Assembly: GCA_031292015.1 (NCBI GenBank)
Contig: JARLHY010000128.1
Span: 1 to 39,882 of the forward strand
DNA: 39,882 nucleotides
Direction: 5' to 3'
Origin: Negativicutes bacterium
GTDB taxonomy: Bacteria; Bacillota_C; Negativicutes; Sporomusales_B; JARLHX01
Within the stretch, counting starts at the first letter, position 1. The number at the start of each line of letters is the position of its first letter. The position numbers were made by a program, and so were the translations under genes. The notes under the pieces are model-generated. The model did not search any database and was not told where the DNA came from. It worked only from the letters and a program-made list of their open reading frames with translations. This document shows, one piece after another, positions 30,102-38,676 of this stretch.

Positions 30102-30137
30102 CAATTATTACTTCCGACAATAATCGAATTATCCTGC
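30102..30137 (-). promoter_or_regulatory. GCAGG-type recurrent upstream motif before the TIR-like gene
   Basis: On the minus strand GCAGGATAATTCGATTATTG followed by TCGGAAGTAATAAT, about 28 bases before the start codon; the same class as upstream of native GC-rich genes. Confidence 0.4.
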
Positions 30138-30305
30138 ATATTTTACCTGAACAAAAAGGATTAAAGCTACGCGCCTGGGTCTATTCCGAACTAGGCATCA
30201 GAAATTCACGCACCCCCGCAGGCAAGCTTATGGTCTATTCTGCCGCAGCTCCGCTCACGCCGGCCTAATTTCGCGATGAGATGGGGTAAACGAAAACAAG
30301 AAAAA

Positions 30306-30339
30306 CCTCGTTGAAAAGGCAATTGCCCAGTCAGCGAGG
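30306..30339 (-). terminator. Terminator of the nucleobase-uptake operon; repeated terminator family
   Basis: CCTCGTTGA / TCAGCGAGG arms, inner GGCAATTGCC, then TTTTTC on the minus strand; 40 bases after the MFS stop. Confidence 0.82.
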
Positions 30340-30379
30340 TTTATTTTCATCTTAATAAAACATCCGAAACAGAAAAAAA

Positions 30380-31534
30380 CTATTCCCTCTTCCCTGCCAC
30401 GCCGGCAAAAGCGGTCAGCAGGGTCACGGCAGCCATCAGGCCGGCGGACACGGCCAGGACGACGGTGACGCCGAAGCTGGCCTTGATGTAGCTGGAAACA
30501 ACAAAAGACATCATGCCGCTCGCCCCGCTGATGGTCAGAAAGAAGGTGGTCAGTCGCGACGAAGGCCGCGGCACCTGCAGCGTGCCGTAGGACAAAATGG
30601 TGGCGTACAGGCCGGAGTAGCCAAGGCCGATCAAGGCGATGAGGGCCATGGCGATATAGGCGCTCCTGGTCAGCAGCAGGGCTACCAAGGTGGTGAAGGC
30701 CACTACCGAGCAGGCGATGATGAAAAGTCTGAGGCTGAATTTGTTGATGAAGAGTCCGGACAGGAACCGCCCGGTGGCCATGAAGACCCAGAAAATGGAC
30801 AGGCTGGCGCTGGCGAGTTCCACCGACAGTTCCAGGACATCCAACATGTACAGAACCATCCAATAGGTCAGGATCATCTCCGACATGACGTAGCTGAGCA
30901 GGGTCAGGCCCATGAGATATACTTTGGCGTTCCAGGCATCATCGGCGTCGGCGGTACTGGCAGCCTTGCGCGGCCGCAGATCGAACTTAACCAGGGCGAG
31001 GGCTACCACTCCCAGCGGCAGAACCAGCGAACCCAGGTAGATCGACTGCCAGCCGATGCCCCGCCCCAGAGCCAGACCGGCCAGGATGGGGGCAATGATT
31101 GATCCCAGGGAAAAGTAGAAGTTCAGAAGACTGACCCGGGAAGCCCGCGCTTCATCGTCGTACAGGTTCATGATGAAATAATAGGAAACAGACAACAACG
31201 TGCCCATTCCTACACCGTAGACAAAGATAAAAAAAGAAAAAGCCGCGAGGCCCGGCCAGCAGGCGGCTCCAGCCACCGCGGCAATCGCCAGGCAGGAGGC
31301 CGCCAGCGTCTCTTTTCGGACATTGATCCGGTCGAGGATAAAGCCATTGCCGAGAACGGCCAGACTGTAGCCCACCGAAAACAGGGTGAAGCGCAGGCCG
31401 ATGACGGCAGTATCCACACCGAAGGCTCCGGCGATGTCTTTGGTTACCACGCCGGCCAGGCTGAAGGTCACGCCGATGGACAGCATGATATGGTAAGCCA
31501 AGGCGGTAAGCCGCCCTGTCCGTGGATCAGGCAA
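30380..31534 (-). CDS. Major facilitator superfamily transporter
   Basis: 384 aa, about twelve transmembrane helices. Begins at TTG with GGGGG nine bases upstream and overlaps the xpt stop by eight bases, so it is the last gene of the nucleobase operon. Family-type features are a central cytoplasmic loop (LRPRKAASTADADDAW) between helices 6 and 7 and the early charged loop after helix 2 (DRINVRKET). The substrate is unknown; placement after xpt suggests a purine, nucleoside or related drug/analog exchanger or exporter. Confidence 0.9.
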   Translation of the reverse strand: MPDPRTGRLTALAYHIMLSIGVTFSLAGVVTKDIAGAFGVDTAVIGLRFTLFSVGYSLAVLGNGFILDRINVRKETLAASCLAIAAVAGAACWPGLAAFSFFIFVYGVGMGTLLSVSYYFIMNLYDDEARASRVSLLNFYFSLGSIIAPILAGLALGRGIGWQSIYLGSLVLPLGVVALALVKFDLRPRKAASTADADDAWNAKVYLMGLTLLSYVMSEMILTYWMVLYMLDVLELSVELASASLSIFWVFMATGRFLSGLFINKFSLRLFIIACSVVAFTTLVALLLTRSAYIAMALIALIGLGYSGLYATILSYGTLQVPRPSSRLTTFFLTISGASGMMSFVVSSYIKASFGVTVVLAVSAGLMAAVTLLTAFAGVAGKRE

Positions 31535-32096
31535 AACGAATTACCCCCGCTTCCATGCTGTCAATGCCCGCCAGTGACTCGATCCGCACCCCTTCGGCCC
31601 GCAAAGCGTCGCCGCCCCGCTGGAAACGCTTCTCGATCACGATGCCAGCCCCGGCCAGTTTTGCTCCAGCCTGTTGAACAATGCTGACAAGCCCACGGAG
31701 GGCCTCGCCGTGGGCGAGAAAGTCGTCGATGATGAGCACGGTGTCCTCGGCTCCGATATAGCGGGCTGTCACGGTGATATGGGTCAGTTCCCGCCGGGTG
31801 TAGGAAAATATTTTGGCGCTATAGGTGGCACCCTTCTGGGTGACAGCCTGTTTTTTCTTGGCGAACACCACCGGGACCGAAAGCGCCAGTCCGACCGCCA
31901 TCGCCACGGCGATGCCCGAGGCTTCCACGGTGAGGACTTTGGTGATCCCGTCGCCGGCAAACCGCCGGGCCAGCTCCTGGCCCATCCGCATGGTAAAGGC
32001 CGGATCGATCTGGTGGTTGAGGAAGGAGTCAACTCTGAGTACATCGTTGCCGATGATCACGCCATCGGCGATTATTCTTTCACGCAGTTCCTGCAT
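31527..32096 (-). CDS. xpt: Xanthine phosphoribosyltransferase
   Basis: 189 aa from ATG 32096 (AAAGGAG upstream; the frame's first ATG at 32117 lies within the upstream permease stop region). Type I PRTase fold with the PRPP-binding loop VLIIDDFLAHGEALRG and the Xpt signatures DSFLNHQIDP and VVFAKKKQA, EKRFQRGG. Converts xanthine plus PRPP to XMP for purine salvage. In Bacillus xpt is under a purine riboswitch, here it sits 17 bases behind an ABC permease gene and is co-transcribed with the transporter. Confidence 0.95.
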   Translation of the reverse strand: MQELRERIIADGVIIGNDVLRVDSFLNHQIDPAFTMRMGQELARRFAGDGITKVLTVEASGIAVAMAVGLALSVPVVFAKKKQAVTQKGATYSAKIFSYTRRELTHITVTARYIGAEDTVLIIDDFLAHGEALRGLVSIVQQAGAKLAGAGIVIEKRFQRGGDALRAEGVRIESLAGIDSMEAGVIRFA

Positions 32097-32113
32097 ATTA
32101 TTCTCCTTTGTCG

Positions 32114-33046
32114 TCATCTATCCTCCCGGTTGTACGGAAGCCCCAGCGCTCCCGGCGCGGTCAGGCGCCCGCCGCGGCGGGCCATGACGGCCGTCAGGAC
32201 CAGGATGGTAAACAGGTAAGGCATCATATTAAGGAAGAAGACCGGCACGGTGACTCCAAGGACCTGGAGGTTGAACCCCAGGGCGTCGACACCGCCGAAG
32301 AGGTAGGATCCGATCAGCGCCCGCCAGGGATCCCAGAGGGCGAAAATGACCAGCGCCACCGCGATCCAGCCGCGGCCGGCGGTCATGTTCTCCAGCCAGC
32401 TGGGGGCGTAGGCCAGCGACAGGTAAGCACCGCCGAGGCCGCCGAGCATCCCGCCCAGAATCACATAGAGGTAGCGGAGGTTAAATACCTTGAACCCCAG
32501 GGCGTCCACCGCCGCCGGGTTCTCGCCCAGGGCCCGCAGCACGAGGCCGGGCCGGGTACGGTAGATGAAAAAATCCATAGCCGGCACCAGCAGGTAGCTG
32601 GCATAGACCAAAATGTCATGCTGAAAAAAGACCGGGCCGAGAACGGGTATGTTGGCCAGCGGCCCCAGCGGTTCGACTTTGAAGGGCTGGGGTATTGGCA
32701 TACCGATGTAGGATTTGCCGAGATAACCGGAGAGCCCGGTGCCGAAGAGGGTCAGGGCCAGGCCGCTGACCACCTGGTTGGCCCGCAAACTGATGCAGAG
32801 CACGCCGTGGATCAGGGCGACAGCGCCGCCGGCGGCCATGGCTGCCGCCAAGCCCCACCAGCTGCTGCCGGTCGCTACGGCGGCGATGAATCCGCTTACC
32901 GCGCCGGCCAGCATGATGCCTTCGACTCCCAGGTTGAGTATGCCGGCCCGCTCGGTAAGAAGTTCACCCAGCGCGGCATATAGGATGGGGGTGCCGGAAG
33001 TCACGGCGGCCGCCAGGATGGAAATAAATACGGTTTGTTCAGTCAT
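32114..33046 (-). CDS. ABC transporter permease, nucleoside (BMP-family) uptake
   Basis: 310 aa, hydrophobic throughout. It shows the branched-chain/ribose-type permease text: GTPILYAALGELLTERAGILNLGVEGIMLAGA at the start and GKSYIGMPIP, RALGENPAAVDALG, GGMLGGLGGAYLSL later; the EAA-like loop is RALGENPAA. Corresponds to the second permease (YufQ/NupQ type) of BMP-dependent nucleoside importers. Overlaps the other permease by eight bases. Confidence 0.93.
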   Translation of the reverse strand: MTEQTVFISILAAAVTSGTPILYAALGELLTERAGILNLGVEGIMLAGAVSGFIAAVATGSSWWGLAAAMAAGGAVALIHGVLCISLRANQVVSGLALTLFGTGLSGYLGKSYIGMPIPQPFKVEPLGPLANIPVLGPVFFQHDILVYASYLLVPAMDFFIYRTRPGLVLRALGENPAAVDALGFKVFNLRYLYVILGGMLGGLGGAYLSLAYAPSWLENMTAGRGWIAVALVIFALWDPWRALIGSYLFGGVDALGFNLQVLGVTVPVFFLNMMPYLFTILVLTAVMARRGGRLTAPGALGLPYNREDR

Positions 33047-34115
33047 CCGCCGCCGCCCCTTTCATTCCGGAAAAAACGATCCGGTACTGGGTCAAAATTT
33101 CGCCGCCCAGAACAAAAAACAGGATGGCGCCCTGGATCATAGCCGCCACCGAGGCCGGCACGCCGTAGGTCTGGACAATATAGCCCCCTACCTGCAGCAC
33201 CCCGAACAGCACCGACACAAAGACGATGGCCAGTGGGTTGAGCTTGGCCAGCCAGGCGACGATAATGGCGGTATAGCCGTAACCGGGGCTGAGACCAGGC
33301 TGCAGCCGTCCGGCGATACCGCTGACTTCGGCCATGCCGGCCAGGCCGCAGATGGCCCCGGACAGCAGCATGACAAGGTACATGTTGCGTTTGATGTCCA
33401 TGCCGGCATAACGCGCCGCCCGCTCGCTGGCGCCGATGACTTTGATTTCGTAGCCCCAGCGGGAGTTGCGGAAGATGATAATGAACAGCACCACAAGAAC
33501 AAGGGCGAACAGGAGGCCGATATGAATGCGGGACGAACCGAAGGTCGGCAGCAGGGCCGCCGCCGGGAATTGGGCGGTCAGGGGAAAGTTGAACCCTTTG
33601 GGGTCCCGCCAGGGGCCGTACACGAAGTAGTTCACCCATAGTATTCCCACATAGTTGAGCATTAACGTGGTAATAATTTCGTTGACCTGCCATTTTACCC
33701 GCAGGTAAGCCGGTCCGAGCGCCCACAGGCCGCCGGCCAGCATGCCGCAGACAACCATGGCCGGCAGCATGACCACCGCCGGCAGTCCGGGAAACGTCAA
33801 CGGCACCCAGGTGGCGGCAAGCGCCCCCAGGTAGAGCTGCCCCTCAGCACCGATGTTCCAGAGCTGCATCCGGAAAGCTAGGGAAATGCCGAGGCCGCAG
33901 AGCATCAGCGGGATGGCCTTGACCGCGGTTTCGGACAAGCCGTAGGACGACCCCAGAGCGCCGGTCAGCATGGCGGCGTAGAGTTCGAAAGGGTGCCGCC
34001 CGGTGAGGGACAGAAAGGCGGCGCAGAACAGGAGAGCCAGCACCACGGCAACGGTAGGCACGGCGAGGGTCATCGCGGCGGACGGGTTCAGTCGTTTTTC
34101 CAGTTTAACCGGCAT
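33039..34115 (-). CDS. ABC transporter permease, nucleoside (BMP-family) uptake
   Basis: 358 aa from ATG 34115, eight bases after AAGGAGG; its start lies 11 bases inside the ATPase gene. Membrane protein with GTLGSSYGLSETAVKAIPLMLCGLG-like N-terminal text (LTGALGSSYGLSETAV), MQLWNIGAEGQLYLGAL, and the coupling loop KVIGASERAARYAGMD. Matches the larger permease (YufP/NupP type). Forms the transport channel together with the 32114-33046 product. Confidence 0.93.
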   Translation of the reverse strand: MPVKLEKRLNPSAAMTLAVPTVAVVLALLFCAAFLSLTGRHPFELYAAMLTGALGSSYGLSETAVKAIPLMLCGLGISLAFRMQLWNIGAEGQLYLGALAATWVPLTFPGLPAVVMLPAMVVCGMLAGGLWALGPAYLRVKWQVNEIITTLMLNYVGILWVNYFVYGPWRDPKGFNFPLTAQFPAAALLPTFGSSRIHIGLLFALVLVVLFIIIFRNSRWGYEIKVIGASERAARYAGMDIKRNMYLVMLLSGAICGLAGMAEVSGIAGRLQPGLSPGYGYTAIIVAWLAKLNPLAIVFVSVLFGVLQVGGYIVQTYGVPASVAAMIQGAILFFVLGGEILTQYRIVFSGMKGAAADD

Positions 34116-35640
34116 CTTCATCGCCTCCTTGGTCCACACCGACGCCGGCCATCAAAAGGCCAATGGCTTCGATATCGGCTTCTTCCACCGGGAAATCGCC
34201 CACCAGCCGGCCGCTGTAGAGCACTCCCACCCGGTCGGCGAGTTTCATGATTTCTTCCAGGTCCTCGGAGATCATCAGGATGCCGGTCTTGTCGGCTTTG
34301 AGATCAAGGAGCAGCCGGTGTACCGCCTCGGTGGCGCCCACGTCCAGGCCCCGGGCCGGATACACCACCACCATCAGCCGCGGCGCTTCGGCGATCTCCC
34401 GGGCCAGCAGCAGGCGCTGCAGGTGACCGCCGGACAGCATTTTCACTGGGGCGTAGAGGCTGGAAACCTTGACCTTGTACTGCTGGACCAGGCGCTCGGC
34501 CCGTTCATGAATGGCTTTGCCGTTCAGCAGCCAGCGGCCGGAGAACTCGGGCTGCTGGTAGCTTTTCAGCAGCAGATTCTCTACGACGTTGAGATCCGGC
34601 ACCAGGCCCACGCCCAGCCGATCCTCGGGCACATAGCTGACGCCCCGGGCGATCATCTCGCCTGGCGGCTTGTTGGTCACATCCTCGCCGTGAAGGCGCA
34701 CCTTGCCGGCGGCGCAGCGGCGCAGGCCGGTGATGACTTCGGCCAGTTCCCGCTGGCCGTTGCCGGCCACGCCGGCGATGCCGAGGATTTCCCCTTCGCC
34801 GATCCGGAGGGACAAGTCCTTCAGGCCGAACATTCCCATATCGTTAAAGGCAGTGACTTTTTTCATGTCAAGCACCAGCGCGCCTGTGGGCACGGCGTCC
34901 CGCTCGTAGGAGGACACCACTTCCCGGCCGACCATCATCGCCACCAGTTTCTTGGTATCGAGCTGACCATGGCCCAAAGCACCGGTCACCCTGCCGTTTC
35001 TGAGCACAGTGACCCGGTCGGCCAGTTCGTAGACTTCATTCAGCTTGTGAGTAATGAACACCACCGCGCAGCCGTCTTCGGCCATCTTGCGCAGGGTGAC
35101 GAAAAGCTCTGTTGCTTCCTGGGGCGTGAGCACCGCGGTGGGCTCGTCCAGGATCAGGACCCGGGAACCGTGATACAGCATGCGGACGATCTCCACCCGC
35201 TGCTTCTCCCCTACCGACAACTGCCAGACCTGGGCCTCGGGCTGGATCGCCAGACCGTATTTGTCCCCGAGGGCGGCGATGTCGGCGGTCATCTTGGCTG
35301 TGGACAGCAAAAACGATCCGTCGCGTGCGCTCATGGCGATATTTTCGGCCACGGTGAAAGGCTCCACCAGCCGGAAATGCTGGTGAACCATGCCGATGCC
35401 GCAGGCGATGGATTCCCGCGGCGAACTGAACTTTTTCGCATCACTTTTCACCAGGATGGTTCCTGCGTCAGGCTTATACAATCCGGACAAGATGCACATG
35501 AGGGTGCTCTTGCCTGAGCCGTTCTCGCCCAGCAGGGCGTGAATCTCGCCCGGGTAAATGTCTAAGTCAATATGATCATTGGCCAGTACGCCGGGGAACT
35601 TTTTGGTGATTCCCCGCATTTCGATCAGTGGTTTCGGCAT
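34105..35640 (-). CDS. ABC transporter ATPase with two nucleotide-binding domains, nucleoside uptake
   Basis: 511 aa from ATG 35640 (GGGGG upstream). First NBD: Walker A GENGSGKST, signature LSVGEKQRVEI, Walker B LILDEPTAVL. Second NBD: degenerate Walker A GVAGNGQRE, signature LSGGHLQRLLLA, Walker B LMVVVYPARGLD, in which the acidic Walker B residue is replaced by Tyr, so one site is probably non-hydrolytic, as usual in sugar/nucleoside-type ATPases. Drives the BMP nucleoside importer. A stable hairpin separates it from the upstream lipoprotein gene. Confidence 0.95.
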   Translation of the reverse strand: MPKPLIEMRGITKKFPGVLANDHIDLDIYPGEIHALLGENGSGKSTLMCILSGLYKPDAGTILVKSDAKKFSSPRESIACGIGMVHQHFRLVEPFTVAENIAMSARDGSFLLSTAKMTADIAALGDKYGLAIQPEAQVWQLSVGEKQRVEIVRMLYHGSRVLILDEPTAVLTPQEATELFVTLRKMAEDGCAVVFITHKLNEVYELADRVTVLRNGRVTGALGHGQLDTKKLVAMMVGREVVSSYERDAVPTGALVLDMKKVTAFNDMGMFGLKDLSLRIGEGEILGIAGVAGNGQRELAEVITGLRRCAAGKVRLHGEDVTNKPPGEMIARGVSYVPEDRLGVGLVPDLNVVENLLLKSYQQPEFSGRWLLNGKAIHERAERLVQQYKVKVSSLYAPVKMLSGGHLQRLLLAREIAEAPRLMVVVYPARGLDVGATEAVHRLLLDLKADKTGILMISEDLEEIMKLADRVGVLYSGRLVGDFPVEEADIEAIGLLMAGVGVDQGGDEDAG

Positions 35641-35736
35641 ATTATCCCCCACAAAAAATCTTGGCCTCAACACGGAAAACGAAGCACGACTTGTACAAAA
35701 TGATCCTGTGGCGACCGATGCCGCCAATTAAAATGC

Positions 35737-35769
35737 AGAGCGCCGGCGGACGCGGGGTCCGCCAGCTCT
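35737..35769 (-). terminator. Intercistronic attenuator-like hairpin
   Basis: GTCCGCC/GGCGGAC stem extended by AGAGC/GCTCT, followed on the minus strand by ATTTTAATT. It sits between the BMP lipoprotein and ATPase genes, where partial termination or 3' protection would keep the binding protein in excess. Confidence 0.6.
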
Positions 35770-35797
35770 CCACAGATTGCAGCTCGCAAGGGTTGAA

Positions 35798-36895
35798 TTA
35801 TTTGGGCATGGTGCCTTCCACCCCTTCGACGAACCAGTTGAAACCAAGCTGGTCGGCGTCGGAGACTTTCTGGCCGGCCGGTACTTTGACCTGGCCGCTC
35901 TGATCGTTGATCGGGCCGGCGAAGATATCCAGTTCGCCTTTCACGATCTTGGCTTTGGCGTCTTCGATGAGTTTTTTGGTGTCATCCTTGACCATCGGGC
36001 CAAGGGGAGCGATGTCGACAATACCGTCGCCCATAGAGCCCCAGTACTGCTCGCTCTTCCAGGTGCCCTTCTTGACGGCGTCAATGACTTTCACATAATA
36101 GGGGCCCCAGTTCCAGATAGCGGAGGTCAGCACGGCCTTGGGAGCCATTTTGCTCATATCGGTGTTGTAGCCGACGCCGAATTTGCCTTTTTCCTCAGCG
36201 GCTTGCATCGGGCCGGGGGTATCCTGATGCTGGGCGATGACATCGGCGCCGGCGTCAAGCAGCGACATTGCCGCCTGCTTTTCCTTGGCCGGGTCATACC
36301 AGGTATTGGTCCAGACAACTTTGACCTTGGCGTTGGGGTTCACCGAGCGCACGCCCTGGGTGAAACCGTTGATGCCGCGGACAACTTCGGGAATGGGGAA
36401 TGCGGCGACATAGCCGATGACGTTGGACTGGGTCGCTTTGGCGGCGGCGATACCTGTCAGGTAGCGGGCCTGTTCAATGCGGCCGAAGTAGGTGCCGACA
36501 TTCTGGGCGGCCTTAAAGCCGCTGCAATGCATAAAGACGACATTGGGATATTTCTTGGCAACGTTGATGGTGGGGTCCATGTAACCGAAGCTGGTGGTGA
36601 AGATCACCTTGTTGCCCTGCTCGGCCAGTTGGGTGATGACCCGCTCGGCGTCAGCGCCTTCGGGCACAGACTCGACGATGGTGGTCTGCACGTCAGGCAT
36701 CTTGTCCATCAAGTATTTGCGGCCTTGGTCGTGGGCATAGCTCCAGCCGGCGTCGCCGACAGGGCCTACATAGACGAAAGCCACTTTCATTTTCTCCGGC
36801 TCTGCCGCTTTCTTTTCACCGCCGCCGCAGCCGCCGAGGGCAAACGCAGCAACCAGCAACACGGCCACCGCCATGATCAGGTATCTGTTTTTCAT
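35798..36895 (-). CDS. BMP family nucleoside-binding lipoprotein
   Basis: 365 aa; ATG 36895 gives the cleanest lipoprotein signal (KNRYLIMAVAV... to lipobox Cys23, LGGC) and lies 11 bases after GGAGG; ATG 36904 is too close to that site. The periplasmic-binding fold begins KVAFVYVGPVGDAGWSY and shows the BMP text VESVPEGADAERVI, IFTTSFGYMDPT, NVVFMHCSGFKAA, GVGYNTDMS. It captures nucleosides at the surface for the ABC importer. First gene of the operon. Confidence 0.95.
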   Translation of the reverse strand: MKNRYLIMAVAVLLVAAFALGGCGGGEKKAAEPEKMKVAFVYVGPVGDAGWSYAHDQGRKYLMDKMPDVQTTIVESVPEGADAERVITQLAEQGNKVIFTTSFGYMDPTINVAKKYPNVVFMHCSGFKAAQNVGTYFGRIEQARYLTGIAAAKATQSNVIGYVAAFPIPEVVRGINGFTQGVRSVNPNAKVKVVWTNTWYDPAKEKQAAMSLLDAGADVIAQHQDTPGPMQAAEEKGKFGVGYNTDMSKMAPKAVLTSAIWNWGPYYVKVIDAVKKGTWKSEQYWGSMGDGIVDIAPLGPMVKDDTKKLIEDAKAKIVKGELDIFAGPINDQSGQVKVPAGQKVSDADQLGFNWFVEGVEGTMPK

Positions 36896-37240
36896 TCTGG
36901 ACATTACCTCCCCTGTTGTTGTCTTGACGACATGGAAATACATTACTAGACAACCATTCACCGCGTCTTTATTTTCCCCTGCCGGAAAATAAAAAAAACA
37001 GCGGCAAAAAGCCACTATTTTTTATGAGTGGTCTAGACAGAATTTCCTGTTTTTTAAAGGTGACTTTTTTTTGCGAGAAAAATCTTTCCATAATCTAAAT
37101 ATAGCTGATTTGCCGGAAGGAAACGGGACGGTTTGATGGCGAACTATTCAGCCAGATACATAACAGGTTTGGAGTGTCAAAGGCTCTGTTCGCGGATTGC
37201 TGGGGTACATGCCAATCAAAACTTGGAACGGAGGATGAAG
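36896..37240. other. Divergent promoter region of BMP operon and MBL gene
   Basis: 345 bases with the AT-rich leaders of both genes, an 8-bp palindrome GTCTAGAC (37031-37038), a related TTGTCTAG at 36946-36953, and a hairpin CCAC/GTGG around 37011-37030. I checked for a purine riboswitch upstream of the BMP gene and did not find its conserved core. Confidence 0.45.
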
Positions 37241-38158
37241 ATGGACGTTTTGAATCGACGGGACTTTTTGAAAGGCGGATTGGTGGCTGGCACGGCGGTG
37301 CTGGGGATGTCGATGATCGGGGATCTGGCGTCAAACTCCCTGCTCAAAGGGCCGGGTATCGCCGAGGCCGCCGGGGTGCAGCCGGAATACGACATCTACG
37401 CCTGCAGGTACGGCGGTCCGATCACCCGCAAGGTGGCAATCGCTCTGTGGAACAACGGCTGGGACCAGGACGGCCAGATCAGCTACTACGTCTGGGCCAT
37501 CAAAGCCGCCAACGGCGAAGTCATCGTGGTGGATACCGGCGCCAGCCCGGCTCTGGGCGCGGCGCGCAAAGTCGCCGACTACACGGACCCGGTGGAGGTG
37601 CTGGCCCGGATTGACGCCACGGCGGACAGCGTGACCAAAGTGGTGGTCACCCACATGCACTGGGATCATGTGGGCAACATCGACAATTACCTCAAAGCTT
37701 TCCCAAAAGCGAAGATCTATGTGCAAAAGCGGGAATTCGACTTCTGCGTGAAGAGCGGCATTGCCCAGCGCAAGCCTGTCTCCGTCCTGTTCGACCATGA
37801 CGCCATCAAGACGGTGGGTTCGCTGGCCGGTTCCGACAAGCTGGTGATCGTGGACGGCGACGTCAACCTCGTTCCCGGGATTGACCTTTTCCTGGCGCCC
37901 GGTCACACGCTGGGTCTGCAGGTGGTCCGGGTGAATACCGCCAAGGGCGCGGCGATCGTGGGCTCAGACCTTGCCCACCTCTTCCGGGGCTACCGGGAGG
38001 ATACCGGCAGCGCCTTCATCATGGACATGCCGGCATGGATCGGCAGCTTCGACAAGATCAAACCCAAAGCCAGCATCGACCTGATCTTCCCAGGCCACGA
38101 CATCCAGATGACCGACAACTACCCCGCCGTGGCCGAGGGCGTCACGAAACTGGTGTAA
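37241..38158 (+). CDS. Tat-exported metallo-beta-lactamase-fold hydrolase (lactonase-like)
   Basis: 305 aa from ATG 37241, six bases after GGAGG; earlier in-frame starts (37133, 37235) lack a proper site. Twin-arginine signal RRDFLK at residues 6-11, cleavage near AEAA. MBL core: THMHWDHVGN (HxHxDH), LAPGHTLGLQ (third His), GSDLAHL (Asp bridging), and the C-terminal FPGHD (His). The layout resembles N-acyl homoserine lactonase-type quorum-quenching hydrolases, but the substrate is inferred only by similarity. Acts in the periplasm after folding in the cytoplasm with its metals. Confidence 0.9.
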   Translation: MDVLNRRDFLKGGLVAGTAVLGMSMIGDLASNSLLKGPGIAEAAGVQPEYDIYACRYGGPITRKVAIALWNNGWDQDGQISYYVWAIKAANGEVIVVDTGASPALGAARKVADYTDPVEVLARIDATADSVTKVVVTHMHWDHVGNIDNYLKAFPKAKIYVQKREFDFCVKSGIAQRKPVSVLFDHDAIKTVGSLAGSDKLVIVDGDVNLVPGIDLFLAPGHTLGLQVVRVNTAKGAAIVGSDLAHLFRGYREDTGSAFIMDMPAWIGSFDKIKPKASIDLIFPGHDIQMTDNYPAVAEGVTKLV

Positions 38159-38676
38159 GAACAACACTGAGACACAGAAAAACCTCGCTGAAAAGGCAAC
38201 GGGCCGATCAGCGAGGTTTTTTTGCCAAAAGATCCAGATAGTAGTTTGCAAAGTATTATGGCCTCTTCGGATCGGGTGGCCGGATTGTGCTTCTTGTCCA
38301 AAAGAAAACGCCCTTGCGCTGATCGCGCAGGAGTTATGTTGGCTTGATCTATTTGCGGGGTAGTTTTCCTGCGGTAGATCCACAAACCGCAAACGGATAT
38401 CATATCCGTTAGGTTTTAATATGCCGAGAATAGCGCCACCCGTCTTTTTTCGCATGAATAAACCGCCGTGAATCATTACCGTGATTTTCTTAAACCATCG
38501 AAAAGTCAATTACGAGTCATACCGGAACGAGAACTCTGTCAGCTTGGTGTGAAAAATAAATATTTTTCCAACAAAGTGGGAATTTCAGATAAATTTCAGT
38601 GCTTTATATAAAATAGTGGATATAATGGTAAACATAGTATTATTTTTCAATAAATTTACAAAAAGGGGGAAGTATC
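38159..38676. other. 518-base gene-free region upstream of the outer-membrane protein
   Basis: Contains the terminator at 38183-38216, a 19-bp palindrome AACGGATAT-C-ATATCCGTT (38392-38410), a strong -10 TATAAT at 38621-38626 without a good -35, and an AT-rich leader. An open frame on the minus strand (38509 down to 37964) has no ribosome binding site and crosses the terminator, so I do not call it. Confidence 0.5.
38183..38216. terminator. Bidirectional terminator; repeated terminator family
   Basis: CCTCGCTGA / TCAGCGAGG arms with an inner GGC..GCC stem; U-tract TTTTTTT on the plus strand. Same design as 29177-29209 and 30306-30339. Confidence 0.88.

Larger units (their letters stand above)
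30075..30379. other. Intergenic region between TIR-like gene and MFS gene
   Basis: Carries the TIR-like gene's upstream motif (30102-30137) and, from 30248 on, about 100 bases (CTCCGCTC..CGGCCTAA..CCTCG..) clearly homologous to 29117-29217. Confidence 0.65.

Noticed and set aside
29884..30268. Short plus-strand frames near the start of the TIR-like gene
   Set aside because: Antisense shadow of the gene, or low-complexity AT-rich frames without ribosome binding sites.
36896..37140. Possible purine riboswitch ahead of the BMP/xpt operon
   Set aside because: The conserved core of the purine aptamer could not be found by eye; only small hairpins and GTCTAGAC are present.
37964..38509. 181-aa frame on the minus strand upstream of the outer-membrane protein
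   Set aside because: No ribosome binding site, crosses a strong terminator and runs antisense into the MBL gene.
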